Source of the DNA: Ureibacillus composti
GTDB taxonomy: Bacteria; Bacillota; Bacilli; Bacillales_A; Planococcaceae
Assembly (NCBI GenBank): GCA_030348875.1
Contig: JAUCEP010000002.1
Span: 2,001,001 to 2,065,000, forward strand
Length of the DNA: 64,000 nt
Reading direction: 5' to 3'
Shown here piece by piece: positions 26,248 to 35,345 of the stretch. The translations under genes were made by a program, and so were the position numbers. A model generated the notes under the pieces. The model was given only the letters and a program-made list of their open reading frames with translations, did not search any database and had not been told where the DNA came from. How positions within the stretch are numbered: position 1 is the stretch's first letter; each line of letters begins with the position of its first letter.

Positions 26248-29200
26248 GAAATATCACGTTGTTGCCATACCGATTCGAATTGTGGTGAATCGATTCGGTG
26301 ATCATGATCCAGACGGTATGATGTATGTATTAAAGGAAAATGAAAGTTACGTAAAAAAGCAAGTAGAACTCAATCCATATACACCTGTAGACTTAGTTGA
26401 ACCTTTAGTGATACGTGCTAATGTTGGCGATGAAGTGGAAATCTTATTTGAAAATAAATTGCCATTTCACACGGGAATGCATATACAAGATGCAGATTAT
26501 GATGTGTTAACTTCTGACGGGGCTTTTGTAGGGGTAAATCCAAATACAACGGTTGCACCTGGAGAGTCTATTATTTATAAATGGAAGGTTTTCAACGAGG
26601 GGGTTCATTTCTTTTCTGATTTAGGAAATCCCTTATCCAGTGAATTAGGTTCAAATGTTCATGGATTATTCGGTGCCCTTTTTGTAGAACCACGTGGCTC
26701 CTGGTGGACAGATCCTGTAACGGGCAAACCAATTAATAGTGGAAACTTTGCTGATGTTCATAATCCTTTCCTTCCTTCATTTCGTGAATACGGTTGGTTT
26801 TTCCATGATGAGATGGAAGTAGATGACTTAACAGGACAAAAGCCAATTAGTCCTCATACCCTTCAACCAGAAGCGACGCATGCAATTAACTATCGTGCAG
26901 AACCAATGCGCAATCGAATGCGCTTAATACTTGAAGGGGTTGTTTGTCCGGATTGTGAAGGGGAAGAAGTGCACCATGATTCATGGGTATTTGGGGACCC
27001 GGATACTCCAATCTTAAGAGCTTGTGTAGGGGATCCAATTAAGATCCGCCTCGTTCATGGTGGGGCTCAAGAAACACATGTATTCCACTACCATGTACAT
27101 CAATGGCTGTTTGAACCAACGGATATTGACTCCGAAATACTCGATGCGCAAGCCATATCACCTCAAAACCACTATACGGTTTCACCATTATATGGTGCAG
27201 GAAGCCTACAAGGTGCAATAGGTGACGCTATTATACACTGTCATCTATATCCACATTTTGGAGAAGGAATGTGGGGGATGCAACGTAATTTTGATGTGTT
27301 ACAAGACGGTAGTATGTGTTATCCAAATGGAGTTCAAATTAAAGCACTTCAACCTTTACCTGGAAGACCATTACCACCAAAACCAACAGCAGAAAGACCA
27401 GGTTTTCCAAACTTTATTCCAGGAGTCCCAGGGTTTAAAGCACCTCGTCCACCATTAGGAATAGAGGGCGGTAGAGAAGCGACACAAATCGAAAAAAATC
27501 ATTTCGCTGAAAGAGCAATACCTGGTGCTGTGTTTGTAAATCCAGCTCCACCAGGTGCACCAGAAAGAGAATTCCATGTTGTTTCAATCCAAAAAAAGAT
27601 TGTGTACAACAAAGAAGGATGGCATGATCCCGAAGGTCGATTTTATTTATTAAAAGAGGACTTAGATGATGTCCTATCTGGTAAAAAAGAACCTGAACCT
27701 TTTGTTATTCGGGCGAATGCCGGGGAATTAATTCGCTTTAAATATACTAATCTATTACCTGAAACAATTGGAGGGAATGCCTTCCAATTAGTGAACCGTA
27801 CGTACGAAGCTGGTATGCATGTTCACTTCGTAAAATTTGACCCGTTAGTCTCGGATGGAGCTAATGTTGGTTGGAACTATGATTCAGGCATTCTTGCGGG
27901 TGAAACAATCGAGTATGCATGGTATGCAGATGTAGAGTTAAAAGCAACGTTTTGGCATGATCACTTGTTCCCAAATGAACATCAACAACATGGTGTATTT
28001 TCTAGTATCAATATTCAACCAAGAGGATCAAAATACTTGGATTCTCGCACGGGTAAAGAACTTAAAGCTGGTACACAAGCAACGATTATTAACCCGTTGA
28101 TCCCAGATTTTCGTGAGATTAATTTATTCGTTCAAGACTTTGCATTATTATTTGATAAGGATGGATGTCCATTAAATCCACCACCTTTCCCAAATTCACC
28201 GGATGACCCGGGTGTCATGGGAATTAACTTTAAAAATGAACCGCTCCAATTTCGTTTAAAAGAGCCAGATTGTGACCCGGCCTATGTCTTTAGTTCCTGG
28301 GTTCATGGTGATCCTGTGACCCCAATGCTTTTAACCTACAATGGGGATCCAGTCCGTGTTCGATTACTTCAAGGTGCACAAGAAGAATCTCATAGTTTTA
28401 ATCTTCATCGCCAACGTTGGCACAGGGAACGGCCAGACTTAGATTCTGAACTTGACCAACAGCAACATATCGGTATTTCTGAAAGCTTTACATTTGAATT
28501 CAGTATGGAAGGTAAAGGCGATTTCGATATGCTATATCACTTCGGAGCAATCGATGATATCTGGTTAGGGAACTGGGGAATATTCCGTTCGTTTGAAAAG
28601 CGTGTTCCTCATTTAATACCTTTACCTGACCGGGAAGCACCTCCTTGGAGAGAGGAGCCACTACCTTGTCCTACTGGTAAAAAACCACCAATGGCAGAAC
28701 CGGGTAAAATAAAATATCCAAAAAATGCTAAAGTTCGTAAATTCGATGTTGTTGCGCTAAGTACACGAATCGATTATAACGATGAAGGAGATCACGATCC
28801 GTTTGGAATTGTCTTTGCTTTGAAAAAGGATGAAGACGATATTATAAGTGGGAAGCTAAATCCAGAACCACTAATCATAAGAGCAAATGTTGGTGAATAT
28901 GTAGAAGTTACTGTAACCAATAAAATTATGGGACCATTCCATCATGATGGATGCCATGGATATCCTGAAGTGCCGGTGGAAGCATTCTTCCCTACTTCTA
29001 GACGTATCTCACTACATGCACAGCTTGTACAATATGATGTTCGACATTCAGATGGTGCAACGGTAGGATTCAACGATGACCAAACTATTGGACCTGGAGA
29101 AAGCTACACTTATTATTGGTATATTGATCAAGAATTTGGAGCAGTCAACCTAGTTGATATGGCGGATATACGAAACCATCGCCATCATGGTGCATTTGGT

Positions 29201-30058
29201 ATGTTGATATCTGAACCAAGAGGATCCGATTACTTAGATCCAAAAACCCGTGATCAAGTGAAGGCGGGAAGCCAAGTGATTATCTCAAATCCATTACTTC
29301 CGGAGTATAGAGAGTTCGCCCTGATCATGCATGATGGCGCAAGGCTGCTTGATAAAAACGGAAAATTAATCATTGATCCAGAGCCATTGCTTCAAGTCGA
29401 ACCAGACGAAGAAGAAGCAGATCCAGAAGATCAAGGCTCCAGAGGCTTTAACTACCGTAATGAACGCTTTAGTCATCGGGTGGAAAAATTAGAAGATGTC
29501 TATAAAGTATTTAGCTCAAAAGTTCATGATGATCCAAGTACACCGCTATTTTTAGCATATCCAGGTGACCCGATAACAATGCGTTTAGCGGCCCCAGCAG
29601 ACAGAGCAAGAGCTCATACATTTTTGATTCATGGTCATACATTCCGTAGAAGTGAAGATGACATGAACTCTTCTATAGTATCTGTAAGAGGTCAAAATGT
29701 ACCTGGTTCAAATGATGACTTTACTTTATTTTATGGTGCAGGTGGTTTATTCAATAGACCTGGTGACTATATGTACCGTTCAGGAAATATTCGATGGGAT
29801 CTTGAGTTAGGTTTATGGGGTATCATGCGTGTACTTCGTAAAAGAACTAAAGATTTGGCACCTTTAAAAGAGTATTCTGAGAGGCATAAAGAAAAGAAAT
29901 ATAGAACGAATCGCTTTTCAGCAGCCAAGACGATCATTCGTTCGATTTTAGATAAGCAATCTACGAGCCAAGAGCGTACTACGGTAACAGCAAATGGAGA
30001 AAACTCAGAAAAAATGAGTAAGGATGAAGGTGTTAAAGATGGCGGGTCCTTGTCATAA
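26240..30058 (+). CDS. mnxG: MnxG-like multicopper oxidase, Mn(II) oxidase catalytic subunit
   Basis: 1272 residues, close to the roughly 1220 of Bacillus MnxG. No signal peptide. Three two-domain cupredoxin modules start near residues 6 (HVVAIPIRIV), 444 (FHVVSIQKKIVYN) and 834 (FDVVALSTRIDYN), joined by proline-rich linkers. Copper ligands: HVFHYH (His280, 283, 285), HCHLYPHFGEGM (His333-Cys334-His335, His339, Met344) in module 1, and MHVHF (His527, 529) and WHDH (His573, 575) in module 2. The matching places elsewhere are degenerate, so one type 1/trinuclear set is expected. MnxG oxidises Mn(II) to Mn(IV) oxide. ATG 26240 has AGGA nine bases upstream; ATG 26231 abuts that site. Confidence 0.88.
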   Translation: MLRKYHVVAIPIRIVVNRFGDHDPDGMMYVLKENESYVKKQVELNPYTPVDLVEPLVIRANVGDEVEILFENKLPFHTGMHIQDADYDVLTSDGAFVGVNPNTTVAPGESIIYKWKVFNEGVHFFSDLGNPLSSELGSNVHGLFGALFVEPRGSWWTDPVTGKPINSGNFADVHNPFLPSFREYGWFFHDEMEVDDLTGQKPISPHTLQPEATHAINYRAEPMRNRMRLILEGVVCPDCEGEEVHHDSWVFGDPDTPILRACVGDPIKIRLVHGGAQETHVFHYHVHQWLFEPTDIDSEILDAQAISPQNHYTVSPLYGAGSLQGAIGDAIIHCHLYPHFGEGMWGMQRNFDVLQDGSMCYPNGVQIKALQPLPGRPLPPKPTAERPGFPNFIPGVPGFKAPRPPLGIEGGREATQIEKNHFAERAIPGAVFVNPAPPGAPEREFHVVSIQKKIVYNKEGWHDPEGRFYLLKEDLDDVLSGKKEPEPFVIRANAGELIRFKYTNLLPETIGGNAFQLVNRTYEAGMHVHFVKFDPLVSDGANVGWNYDSGILAGETIEYAWYADVELKATFWHDHLFPNEHQQHGVFSSINIQPRGSKYLDSRTGKELKAGTQATIINPLIPDFREINLFVQDFALLFDKDGCPLNPPPFPNSPDDPGVMGINFKNEPLQFRLKEPDCDPAYVFSSWVHGDPVTPMLLTYNGDPVRVRLLQGAQEESHSFNLHRQRWHRERPDLDSELDQQQHIGISESFTFEFSMEGKGDFDMLYHFGAIDDIWLGNWGIFRSFEKRVPHLIPLPDREAPPWREEPLPCPTGKKPPMAEPGKIKYPKNAKVRKFDVVALSTRIDYNDEGDHDPFGIVFALKKDEDDIISGKLNPEPLIIRANVGEYVEVTVTNKIMGPFHHDGCHGYPEVPVEAFFPTSRRISLHAQLVQYDVRHSDGATVGFNDDQTIGPGESYTYYWYIDQEFGAVNLVDMADIRNHRHHGAFGMLISEPRGSDYLDPKTRDQVKAGSQVIISNPLLPEYREFALIMHDGARLLDKNGKLIIDPEPLLQVEPDEEEADPEDQGSRGFNYRNERFSHRVEKLEDVYKVFSSKVHDDPSTPLFLAYPGDPITMRLAAPADRARAHTFLIHGHTFRRSEDDMNSSIVSVRGQNVPGSNDDFTLFYGAGGLFNRPGDYMYRSGNIRWDLELGLWGIMRVLRKRTKDLAPLKEYSERHKEKKYRTNRFSAAKTIIRSILDKQSTSQERTTVTANGENSEKMSKDEGVKDGGSLS

Positions 30059-30896
30059 ATGTCAAAAATATAAATGCCAGTGTAAAAAGAAACGTGAGAA
30101 ACCTAAAAAACCTGAATTAAAAGTAAAAGATTTATTTGGCTCACCATTTGCTTGTGAGGAGCAAATTCCAACACGTCGTTTTGCTTCTCCAAATAGTCCA
30201 TTATCTCCTCAGGAATTAAATGAACTACAGGAATGTATTGAAAAGGCAAATGACATACTACGCTCATTAGTAGCTGAAAACGACCCAACAAACAAAAGAC
30301 AACTACAATTACATTTTCTAAAGCTCCGTGGGGCAAGTGTTGAAGTGAAGATCCTTTGTACTCGGATGGAGCAAGAGGATGAAGAAGCGAATGAGATGGA
30401 CGATTTGTTTGCTGAGTACGAGGATGAAGATCTAGATCTAATTATCCCACCACATAAAAAAATAATTAAAGTTTGTGGTAAAGTGGCAACAGCTGGACGG
30501 GATTTTATCCAATTTAACGGTATTGGTTCAGCTTACTTTGTACTGTATAATCATCTTCTATCTGTTGCAAGAGATAAATCATTCAAGAGTAATCAGCCAA
30601 CACAGGACTACATTGATGCAAATCAGGAAACTAGAAGAGCATTGGCGTTTAACTTTGGCGAATTTGTAGCAAAAAATCCAGATGCGAAAAATATATTTTT
30701 CGGTATCCCACTTTCTTTACAACTCAAGAAATTTATAGGGAAAGAAGTATGTGTAGAAACAACCAGTGATGGATCTAAAGAAGGCTTACTTGTTAGAGTA
30801 GATGAAGATAGGATTGCAATCGAACAAAAGTATGGAGACAAAATTGAAATAGACTTGGACGAAATGTGCTTCATACTAATAAGAAATTTAAAATAA
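30039..30896 (+). CDS. Cys-rich-headed paralogue of the 228-residue Mnx-neighbourhood protein
   Basis: 285 residues. The start MAGPCHKCQKYKCQCKKK has a C-x2-C-x4-C-x-C cluster followed by a lysine-rich stretch, then an acidic region (about 110-140, EQEDEEANEMDDLFAEYEDED). Residues about 150-200 (VCGKVATAGRDFIQFNGIG) and 225-285 (KFIGKEVCVETTSDGSKEGLLV) align with the two modules of the protein at 24731-25417. ATG 30039 follows GAAGGTG by six bases and overlaps the mnxG end, so it is the fourth gene of the mnxEFG operon. Function unknown; probable metal-binding coat or exosporium partner. Confidence 0.78.
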   Translation: MAGPCHKCQKYKCQCKKKREKPKKPELKVKDLFGSPFACEEQIPTRRFASPNSPLSPQELNELQECIEKANDILRSLVAENDPTNKRQLQLHFLKLRGASVEVKILCTRMEQEDEEANEMDDLFAEYEDEDLDLIIPPHKKIIKVCGKVATAGRDFIQFNGIGSAYFVLYNHLLSVARDKSFKSNQPTQDYIDANQETRRALAFNFGEFVAKNPDAKNIFFGIPLSLQLKKFIGKEVCVETTSDGSKEGLLVRVDEDRIAIEQKYGDKIEIDLDEMCFILIRNLK

Positions 30897-31008
30897 GTAA
30901 TATATACACAATTTGGTACGTCATATGTACCGATATTGTAGTATAATAACATCGTTGAATATTATGAGAGAGAGTTAACCTTCTTTTCTCTAATTGTAAC
31001 GTTAATGT

Positions 31009-31046
31009 CGTGTATGTCATTTGGATGATGTGCACGGCTTTATTTT
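31009..31046 (+). terminator. Probable terminator of the mnxEFG operon
   Basis: A 12-bp stem with three G-T pairs, starting CGTGTA (31009-31014) and closing TGCACG, with loop TTGG, followed by GCTTTATTTTG. It lies about 110 bases after the stop. Confidence 0.6.
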
Positions 31047-31176
31047 GATGGATTTAGAACTATTATTTACTAACTGTTTATTGTTACATTGCAATAAAAA
31101 ACTACATATAATATATTGATGAAGTTAGAAAATTATCACATTTGAACAAAATTATAAGTAAATTTTGAATATAGTA

Positions 31177-31205
31177 TTGACTGAAGTTTGTAAAATCTGT
31201 ACACT
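31177..31205 (+). promoter_or_regulatory. Sigma-A promoter of the aspartokinase gene
   Basis: TTGACT (31177-31182), 17-base spacer, TACACT (31200-31205); start codon 60 bases downstream. Confidence 0.65.
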
Positions 31206-31265
31206 GTGAACAATCAATTGTTTTTTCGGGAAACACACATATAGAATAGTAAGGGATTTGATGAA

Positions 31266-32630
31266 ATGATCGTATGTAAATTTGGTGGGACATCTGTTGC
31301 GAATGCAGAGCAAATTAAAAAAGTGGCGAATATTATTAAGTCTAATCCAGAACGTCGAATTGTTGCTGTTTCAGCACCAGGTAAACGTTTTGGCGATGAT
31401 ATCAAAGTGACAGACCTTTTAATTGATTTAGCAGACGCTGTTCTCAAAAATGGTAATGTCCATGAGAAATTAAATAATGTTGTAAATCGTTACAGAGAAA
31501 TTACAGATGAACTTGGGTTAGATTATACGATTTGTGAAGTCATTGCAGCGGATTTAAGCGAACGTGTTTCAAGTGACAAATCGAAAATTGAACTCTTTAT
31601 TGATAATATTAAAGCAAGTGGTGAAGACAATAACGCCAAATTAATTGCAGCTTATTTTAATTCAATCGGTTTAAAAGCAAAATATATTAGCCCGAGAGAT
31701 TTATTAGTTGTAAATGATCTTCCAGAACGTACATATGCTTTACCTGAAGCATATGAAAACTTAAAATTCTTAGCAGACACAAAAGAAATTATTGTGTTCC
31801 CTGGGTTCTTCGGTTATACAAAAGAGGGTATTTTGCGTACATTCGACCGTGGTGGCTCTGATATTACAGGGTCTATTTTAGCGGCAGCTGTAAAAGCTGA
31901 TTTATATGAAAACTTTACAGATGTAGATAGCGTCTTTTCTGCAAACCCGAAAGTAATTAACGAACCAGTGGAAATTCGTGAAATCACGTACCGTGAGATG
32001 CGCGAGCTATCTTACGCTGGCTTCTCTGTTTTCCATGATGAAGCATTAATGCCCGTATTTAAATTAGGCATTCCTGTTAACATTAAAAACACAAATAACC
32101 CAACGGCACCTGGCACACGTATAGTACCAACACGTACAACAACTCCAGGACGTCCTGTGACAGGTATTTCTGCAGACAATGGTTTTTCAATATTATATGT
32201 ACAAAAATATTTAATGAATAGAGAAATCGGTTTTGGAAGAAAGTTACTTCAAATTATTGAAGAAGAATATATCTCATTTGAACATACGCCATCTGGAGTA
32301 GACGATATTTCTGTGATTATCCGTTCTAATCAATTAACTCCAGAATCAGAAGAGCGTATTGTTAAAAGAGTAAAAGAAGAATTACACGCTGATGATGTTC
32401 ATTTCAATCATGGCTTCTCAATGATTTCAATTGTTGGGGAAGGTATGCGTAATAACACAGGTTTAGCTGCACGTGCATGCGCGGCTATTTCAAATACAGG
32501 TGCAAATATTGAAATGATTAATCAAGGTTCTTCTGAAGTAAGTTTAGTATTCGGCGTTTTACAAAAATATGAGAATCAAATCTTACGTGCGTTATATGAT
32601 GAATTTTTTGCAACTGTAACAACTTGCTAA
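31266..32630 (+). CDS. yclM: Aspartokinase, class III type
   Basis: 454 residues, the same length as the B. subtilis aspartokinase YclM (ThrD). Phosphorylates aspartate, the first step to lysine, threonine and methionine. MIVCKFGGTSVANAEQI is the kinase signature; FDRGGSDITGSILAAAV near 197 and two C-terminal ACT domains (LYVQKYLMNREIGFGRKLL, FSMISIVGEGMRNNTGLAAR) for feedback control follow. Single-gene unit with a sigma-A promoter and strong terminator. Confidence 0.92.
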   Translation: MIVCKFGGTSVANAEQIKKVANIIKSNPERRIVAVSAPGKRFGDDIKVTDLLIDLADAVLKNGNVHEKLNNVVNRYREITDELGLDYTICEVIAADLSERVSSDKSKIELFIDNIKASGEDNNAKLIAAYFNSIGLKAKYISPRDLLVVNDLPERTYALPEAYENLKFLADTKEIIVFPGFFGYTKEGILRTFDRGGSDITGSILAAAVKADLYENFTDVDSVFSANPKVINEPVEIREITYREMRELSYAGFSVFHDEALMPVFKLGIPVNIKNTNNPTAPGTRIVPTRTTTPGRPVTGISADNGFSILYVQKYLMNREIGFGRKLLQIIEEEYISFEHTPSGVDDISVIIRSNQLTPESEERIVKRVKEELHADDVHFNHGFSMISIVGEGMRNNTGLAARACAAISNTGANIEMINQGSSEVSLVFGVLQKYENQILRALYDEFFATVTTC

Positions 32631-32653
32631 TTATAAAAATGCTTATATTGATC

Positions 32654-32687
32654 GGCTATCTAGAAATGTTTCTAGATAGCCTTTTTA
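32654..32687 (+). terminator. Terminator of the aspartokinase gene
   Basis: GGCTATCTAGAAA and TTTCTAGATAGCC form a perfect 13-bp stem, then five Ts. Confidence 0.95.
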
Positions 32688-32835
32688 TCTTCTGAAGATT
32701 GTCCATTGCAGAATTGAATTACCGTCCCATAGAGGATACTGGATATAACAAATCGGAAACTTGAGAAGTATAATTTTTGGCAGTAACCCAAACGTCATAT
32801 ATAATAAAAGGGAGTTTGTTTCTAAGGAGCTTTAA

Positions 32836-33360
32836 ATGAAAACATATACTTACACACATCCACAAGCAATAGAGTATACGGGAGATATTCGTATATTTGA
32901 TGAAAGTAATGAAGTAGTAGCAATTGCTAGAAGAATCTATGATCACATAATCAAAAGAAAGTTGGACCGCTTTTTAGATTTTCGATATTTTTTAAAATAT
33001 GAAGTCGATAATGCTGAAGGAAAAAAGGCTTTCTTAGTGAAAAAAAAGATTCGAAGGGGACGACTTTGGTTTGAAGGTCTAGATGTAATCACCAATAAAA
33101 AATATATGATTACTTATGAAAACTGGAGAATTGGAATACCCGAACTATACATAACAGATGGACAAATTAAATTGCAACTTAATAAAGAATTTGAAGAGTG
33201 GTCAGAATTCCTATATGAAGACCAAGTAATTGCGAGATGGAAAGCTTCTTTCGTAGACGAGCAATTTGACATTATACTGCAAATTGATGAAAAAAGCCCA
33301 ATTCAATCTGTTGAGTTCTTTGTTGGAATTTCACAGGCTACACTATTTGTCGGAGCATAA
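32836..33360 (+). CDS. Tubby-C-terminal-like (LURP-one-related) domain protein
   Basis: 174 residues. All-beta pattern with conserved YTHPQAIEYTGDIRIFDESNEVVA at the start and basic stretches (RRIYDHIIKRKLDRF, KKKIRRGRLWFEG); this resembles the Bacillales group annotated as tubby C-terminal-like. No enzyme motif. AAGGAG about nine bases upstream. The next gene follows 14 bases later and probably shares its transcript. Confidence 0.65.
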   Translation: MKTYTYTHPQAIEYTGDIRIFDESNEVVAIARRIYDHIIKRKLDRFLDFRYFLKYEVDNAEGKKAFLVKKKIRRGRLWFEGLDVITNKKYMITYENWRIGIPELYITDGQIKLQLNKEFEEWSEFLYEDQVIARWKASFVDEQFDIILQIDEKSPIQSVEFFVGISQATLFVGA

Positions 33361-33374
33361 AAAGGAGAGTTTTA

Positions 33375-33608
33375 ATGAACGTTGTATTTGTGTTAACTTC
33401 AACAGGAGATGAAGTACTAGAAATGGTATCAAATGATGTGGCAGGATTACTTGCTGCCGTAAAAGGTGAGAATGTCACATTCCCATTTGGAACCTTTCAA
33501 TATGATTTCCATACATTAGATCACTATTTGGAAGGTGAAATATATCGTCAAGAGCTCACGATCTATTTAAAAGAAGAAAAACCAAATGTTGTAACATTTG
33601 TAGAATAA
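33375..33608 (+). CDS. Small conserved-looking protein of unknown function
   Basis: 77 residues, acidic, with a mixed beta/alpha pattern (MNVVFVLTSTGDEVLEMVSNDVAG...VTFPFGTFQYDFHTLDHY). No signal peptide, no Cys. AAAGGAG lies nine bases before the ATG, a strong site, and the gene closely follows the tubby-like gene. I do not recognise the family. Confidence 0.7.
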   Translation: MNVVFVLTSTGDEVLEMVSNDVAGLLAAVKGENVTFPFGTFQYDFHTLDHYLEGEIYRQELTIYLKEEKPNVVTFVE

Positions 33609-33684
33609 CGAAGTTTATCTATTGTCTCATGGCCTAGCGTCATCAATTTTATGATTAGATTTAAAACAGGAATGAGGTTTTCAC

Positions 33685-33912
33685 TTGATTCAATTAGTTA
33701 TTATTGGTGCATTCTTATATATTATTTTCTCTTTACTTGTAAAACTACCTATACTTAAACAATATGCTCCAGTTTTAACAGTTGTTAATAGAGTGATCAT
33801 CATTCTTTGTTTAATCATCATCGTCATAAAATACGGCTTGATTCGCTTAATCGTAACATTCATTAGTATCGTGGTTATCAATATTTCTGAGCTAATAGGA
33901 ACGATATTTTAG
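33685..33912 (+). CDS. Small membrane protein of unknown function
   Basis: 75 residues, with two or three hydrophobic segments covering almost the whole chain, separated by the short KLPILKQY and KYGLIR turns. TTG start with GAGG seven bases upstream, and a terminator directly after the stop, support expression, but such a short hydrophobic frame could be wrong. Confidence 0.55.
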   Translation: MIQLVIIGAFLYIIFSLLVKLPILKQYAPVLTVVNRVIIILCLIIIVIKYGLIRLIVTFISIVVINISELIGTIF

Positions 33913-33942
33913 AAAGACGTCTTTTTATAGGCGTCTTTTTTC
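33913..33942 (+). terminator. Terminator after the small membrane protein gene
   Basis: AAAGACG (33914-33920) pairs with CGTCTTT (from 33932), then a T run. Confidence 0.75.
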
Positions 33943-34043
33943 ATTACATGAAATATATGAGATGACTTCTAAGCATAAGATGAATGGAATGAAATTATCA
34001 TTTTGCTCGTAATAGACTTAATATAGCCAAGTAGGTGATTTGA

Positions 34044-35345
34044 ATGAAGATAGGGTATATTGCAGATGATTTAACAGGGTCGAATGCAACAGCAGTATTG
34101 TTAAAGAAATTAGGCTTAGAGACAGCAACCGTTATGACGGGTGCAGCAATTCCAAATCGCAATCAACTAAATGCCGTTGGAATGGATTTAGATTGCCGCT
34201 ATTTGCCTAATAAACGAGTAGAGGAAAGAGTTAATGCTGCGATCACAGAATTATACAATTGGGGAATTGAACTAGTAGCCAATCGAATTGATAGTACGTT
34301 AAGGGGAAGAATAGGACTTATTACTGACCTTCTATTAAACTCATTAGGAGAAAATAGTGTTGCTGTGTTAACACCGGCTTTTCCAAATTCCGGTCGAGTT
34401 GTAGTAGGAGGTTATTTATTAGTTAATGGTCAATTGCTTGAAAATACTGCAATAAAAAATGATCCAATGAATCCAATTACAGAATCCTTTGTCCCAACTA
34501 TAATTCAAGAACAGTCAAGTCATTCAATTTCACATATTGGAATTCAACATGTCAATAAAGGGGAAGCCCATTTAGTGAAGGTTATGGAAAAGCAAATACT
34601 AGATGGACATCGAATTTTAGTATTAGATGCAATAACTAATCAGGATATAAAGGTCATTGCTTCCTCTATGAAACAGCTTAAGGTTCCGGTATTTCCAGTA
34701 GATCCTGGTCCCTTAACTTATGAGTATGTTCGATCGATGCTCTCAAGTACATCTAAGAAACTAAGATATTTATTATCAATTGGTAGTGTCTCAGACTTAA
34801 CGAAAAAACAATTATCCTATTTAGTAGAGAAAGAAAAAGCAGCTTATATATACTTAAATCCCATGAATCTTCTAACTTCTTCAATGAGACATTCAGAAAT
34901 TGAAACGGCTATATCAAAATTTACGAACAACAATGAAGAAAATTTCTTTATTATTACCACATGTCATCCGAACAAAGAAAACATCTCATTGCAGAAAATT
35001 GCTATGCAGCAAAATGAATCGGAGGACAAACTAGCAAAATCATTAACTAGTGCAATCGCTGAGGTCACGACAAGGTGTATCTTAGAAAATAAGCAAAATA
35101 TAGGTGGTGTGATCTCCTGTGGCGGAGATGTAACGGCATCTTTATGTGAATTTTCTGGGGCACAAGCCATTCAATTAAATGATGAAATAGAGAGTTTAAT
35201 TGCCTATGGGGAATTATTAGACGGTACTCTAAAATATTTGCCCATTATTACAAAGGGTGGATTAATCGGAGATGAAACAACTCTCCATAAGTGTCTTAAC
35301 TATTTACAAACTAAAATGAATAAGGGTGTGTTCATAAATGAGTAA
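34044..35345 (+). CDS. Four-carbon acid-sugar kinase (DUF1537), D-threonate/D-erythronate kinase type
   Basis: 433 residues. N-terminal sugar-binding domain with [20 protein letters not shown] and [13 protein letters not shown], and a C-terminal nucleotide-binding domain ending [15 protein letters not shown]...[16 protein letters not shown], the DUF1537 order. Family members phosphorylate C4 acid sugars. Paired with a PdxA-like dehydrogenase (8-base overlap), the likely substrate is D-threonate or D-erythronate (the DtnK/DenK pathway). An alternative is 3-oxo-isoapionate kinase, since an apionate-type cluster lies nearby. Confidence 0.85.
   Translation: MKIGYIADDLTGSNATAVLLKKLGLETATVMTGAAIPNRNQLNAVGMDLDCRYLPNKRVEERVNAAITELYNWGIELVANRIDSTLRGRIGLITDLLLNSLGENSVAVLTPAFPNSGRVVVGGYLLVNGQLLENTAIKNDPMNPITESFVPTIIQEQSSHSISHIGIQHVNKGEAHLVKVMEKQILDGHRILVLDAITNQDIKVIASSMKQLKVPVFPVDPGPLTYEYVRSMLSSTSKKLRYLLSIGSVSDLTKKQLSYLVEKEKAAYIYLNPMNLLTSSMRHSEIETAISKFTNNNEENFFIITTCHPNKENISLQKIAMQQNESEDKLAKSLTSAIAEVTTRCILENKQNIGGVISCGGDVTASLCEFSGAQAIQLNDEIESLIAYGELLDGTLKYLPIITKGGLIGDETTLHKCLNYLQTKMNKGVFINE

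Larger units (their letters stand above)
30897..31265. other. Intergenic region mnx operon - aspartokinase
   Basis: 369 bases. Holds a small hairpin GGTAC-TGTACC near 30917, the probable operon terminator at 31009-31046 and a sigma-A promoter at 31177-31205. No lysine-riboswitch-like sequence is visible ahead of the aspartokinase. Confidence 0.6.

Noticed and set aside
26240-30058. Laccase or CotA-type spore oxidase
   Set aside because: Length, three-module layout, motif order and the small partner genes fit MnxG; CotA is about 510 residues.
30897-31265. Lysine riboswitch ahead of the aspartokinase
   Set aside because: None of the conserved L-box segments is visible; only a promoter and the preceding operon's hairpin are seen.
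33690-33881. Minus-strand frame opposite the small membrane protein
   Set aside because: Mirror of the plus-strand gene, which has the better start site and a terminator.
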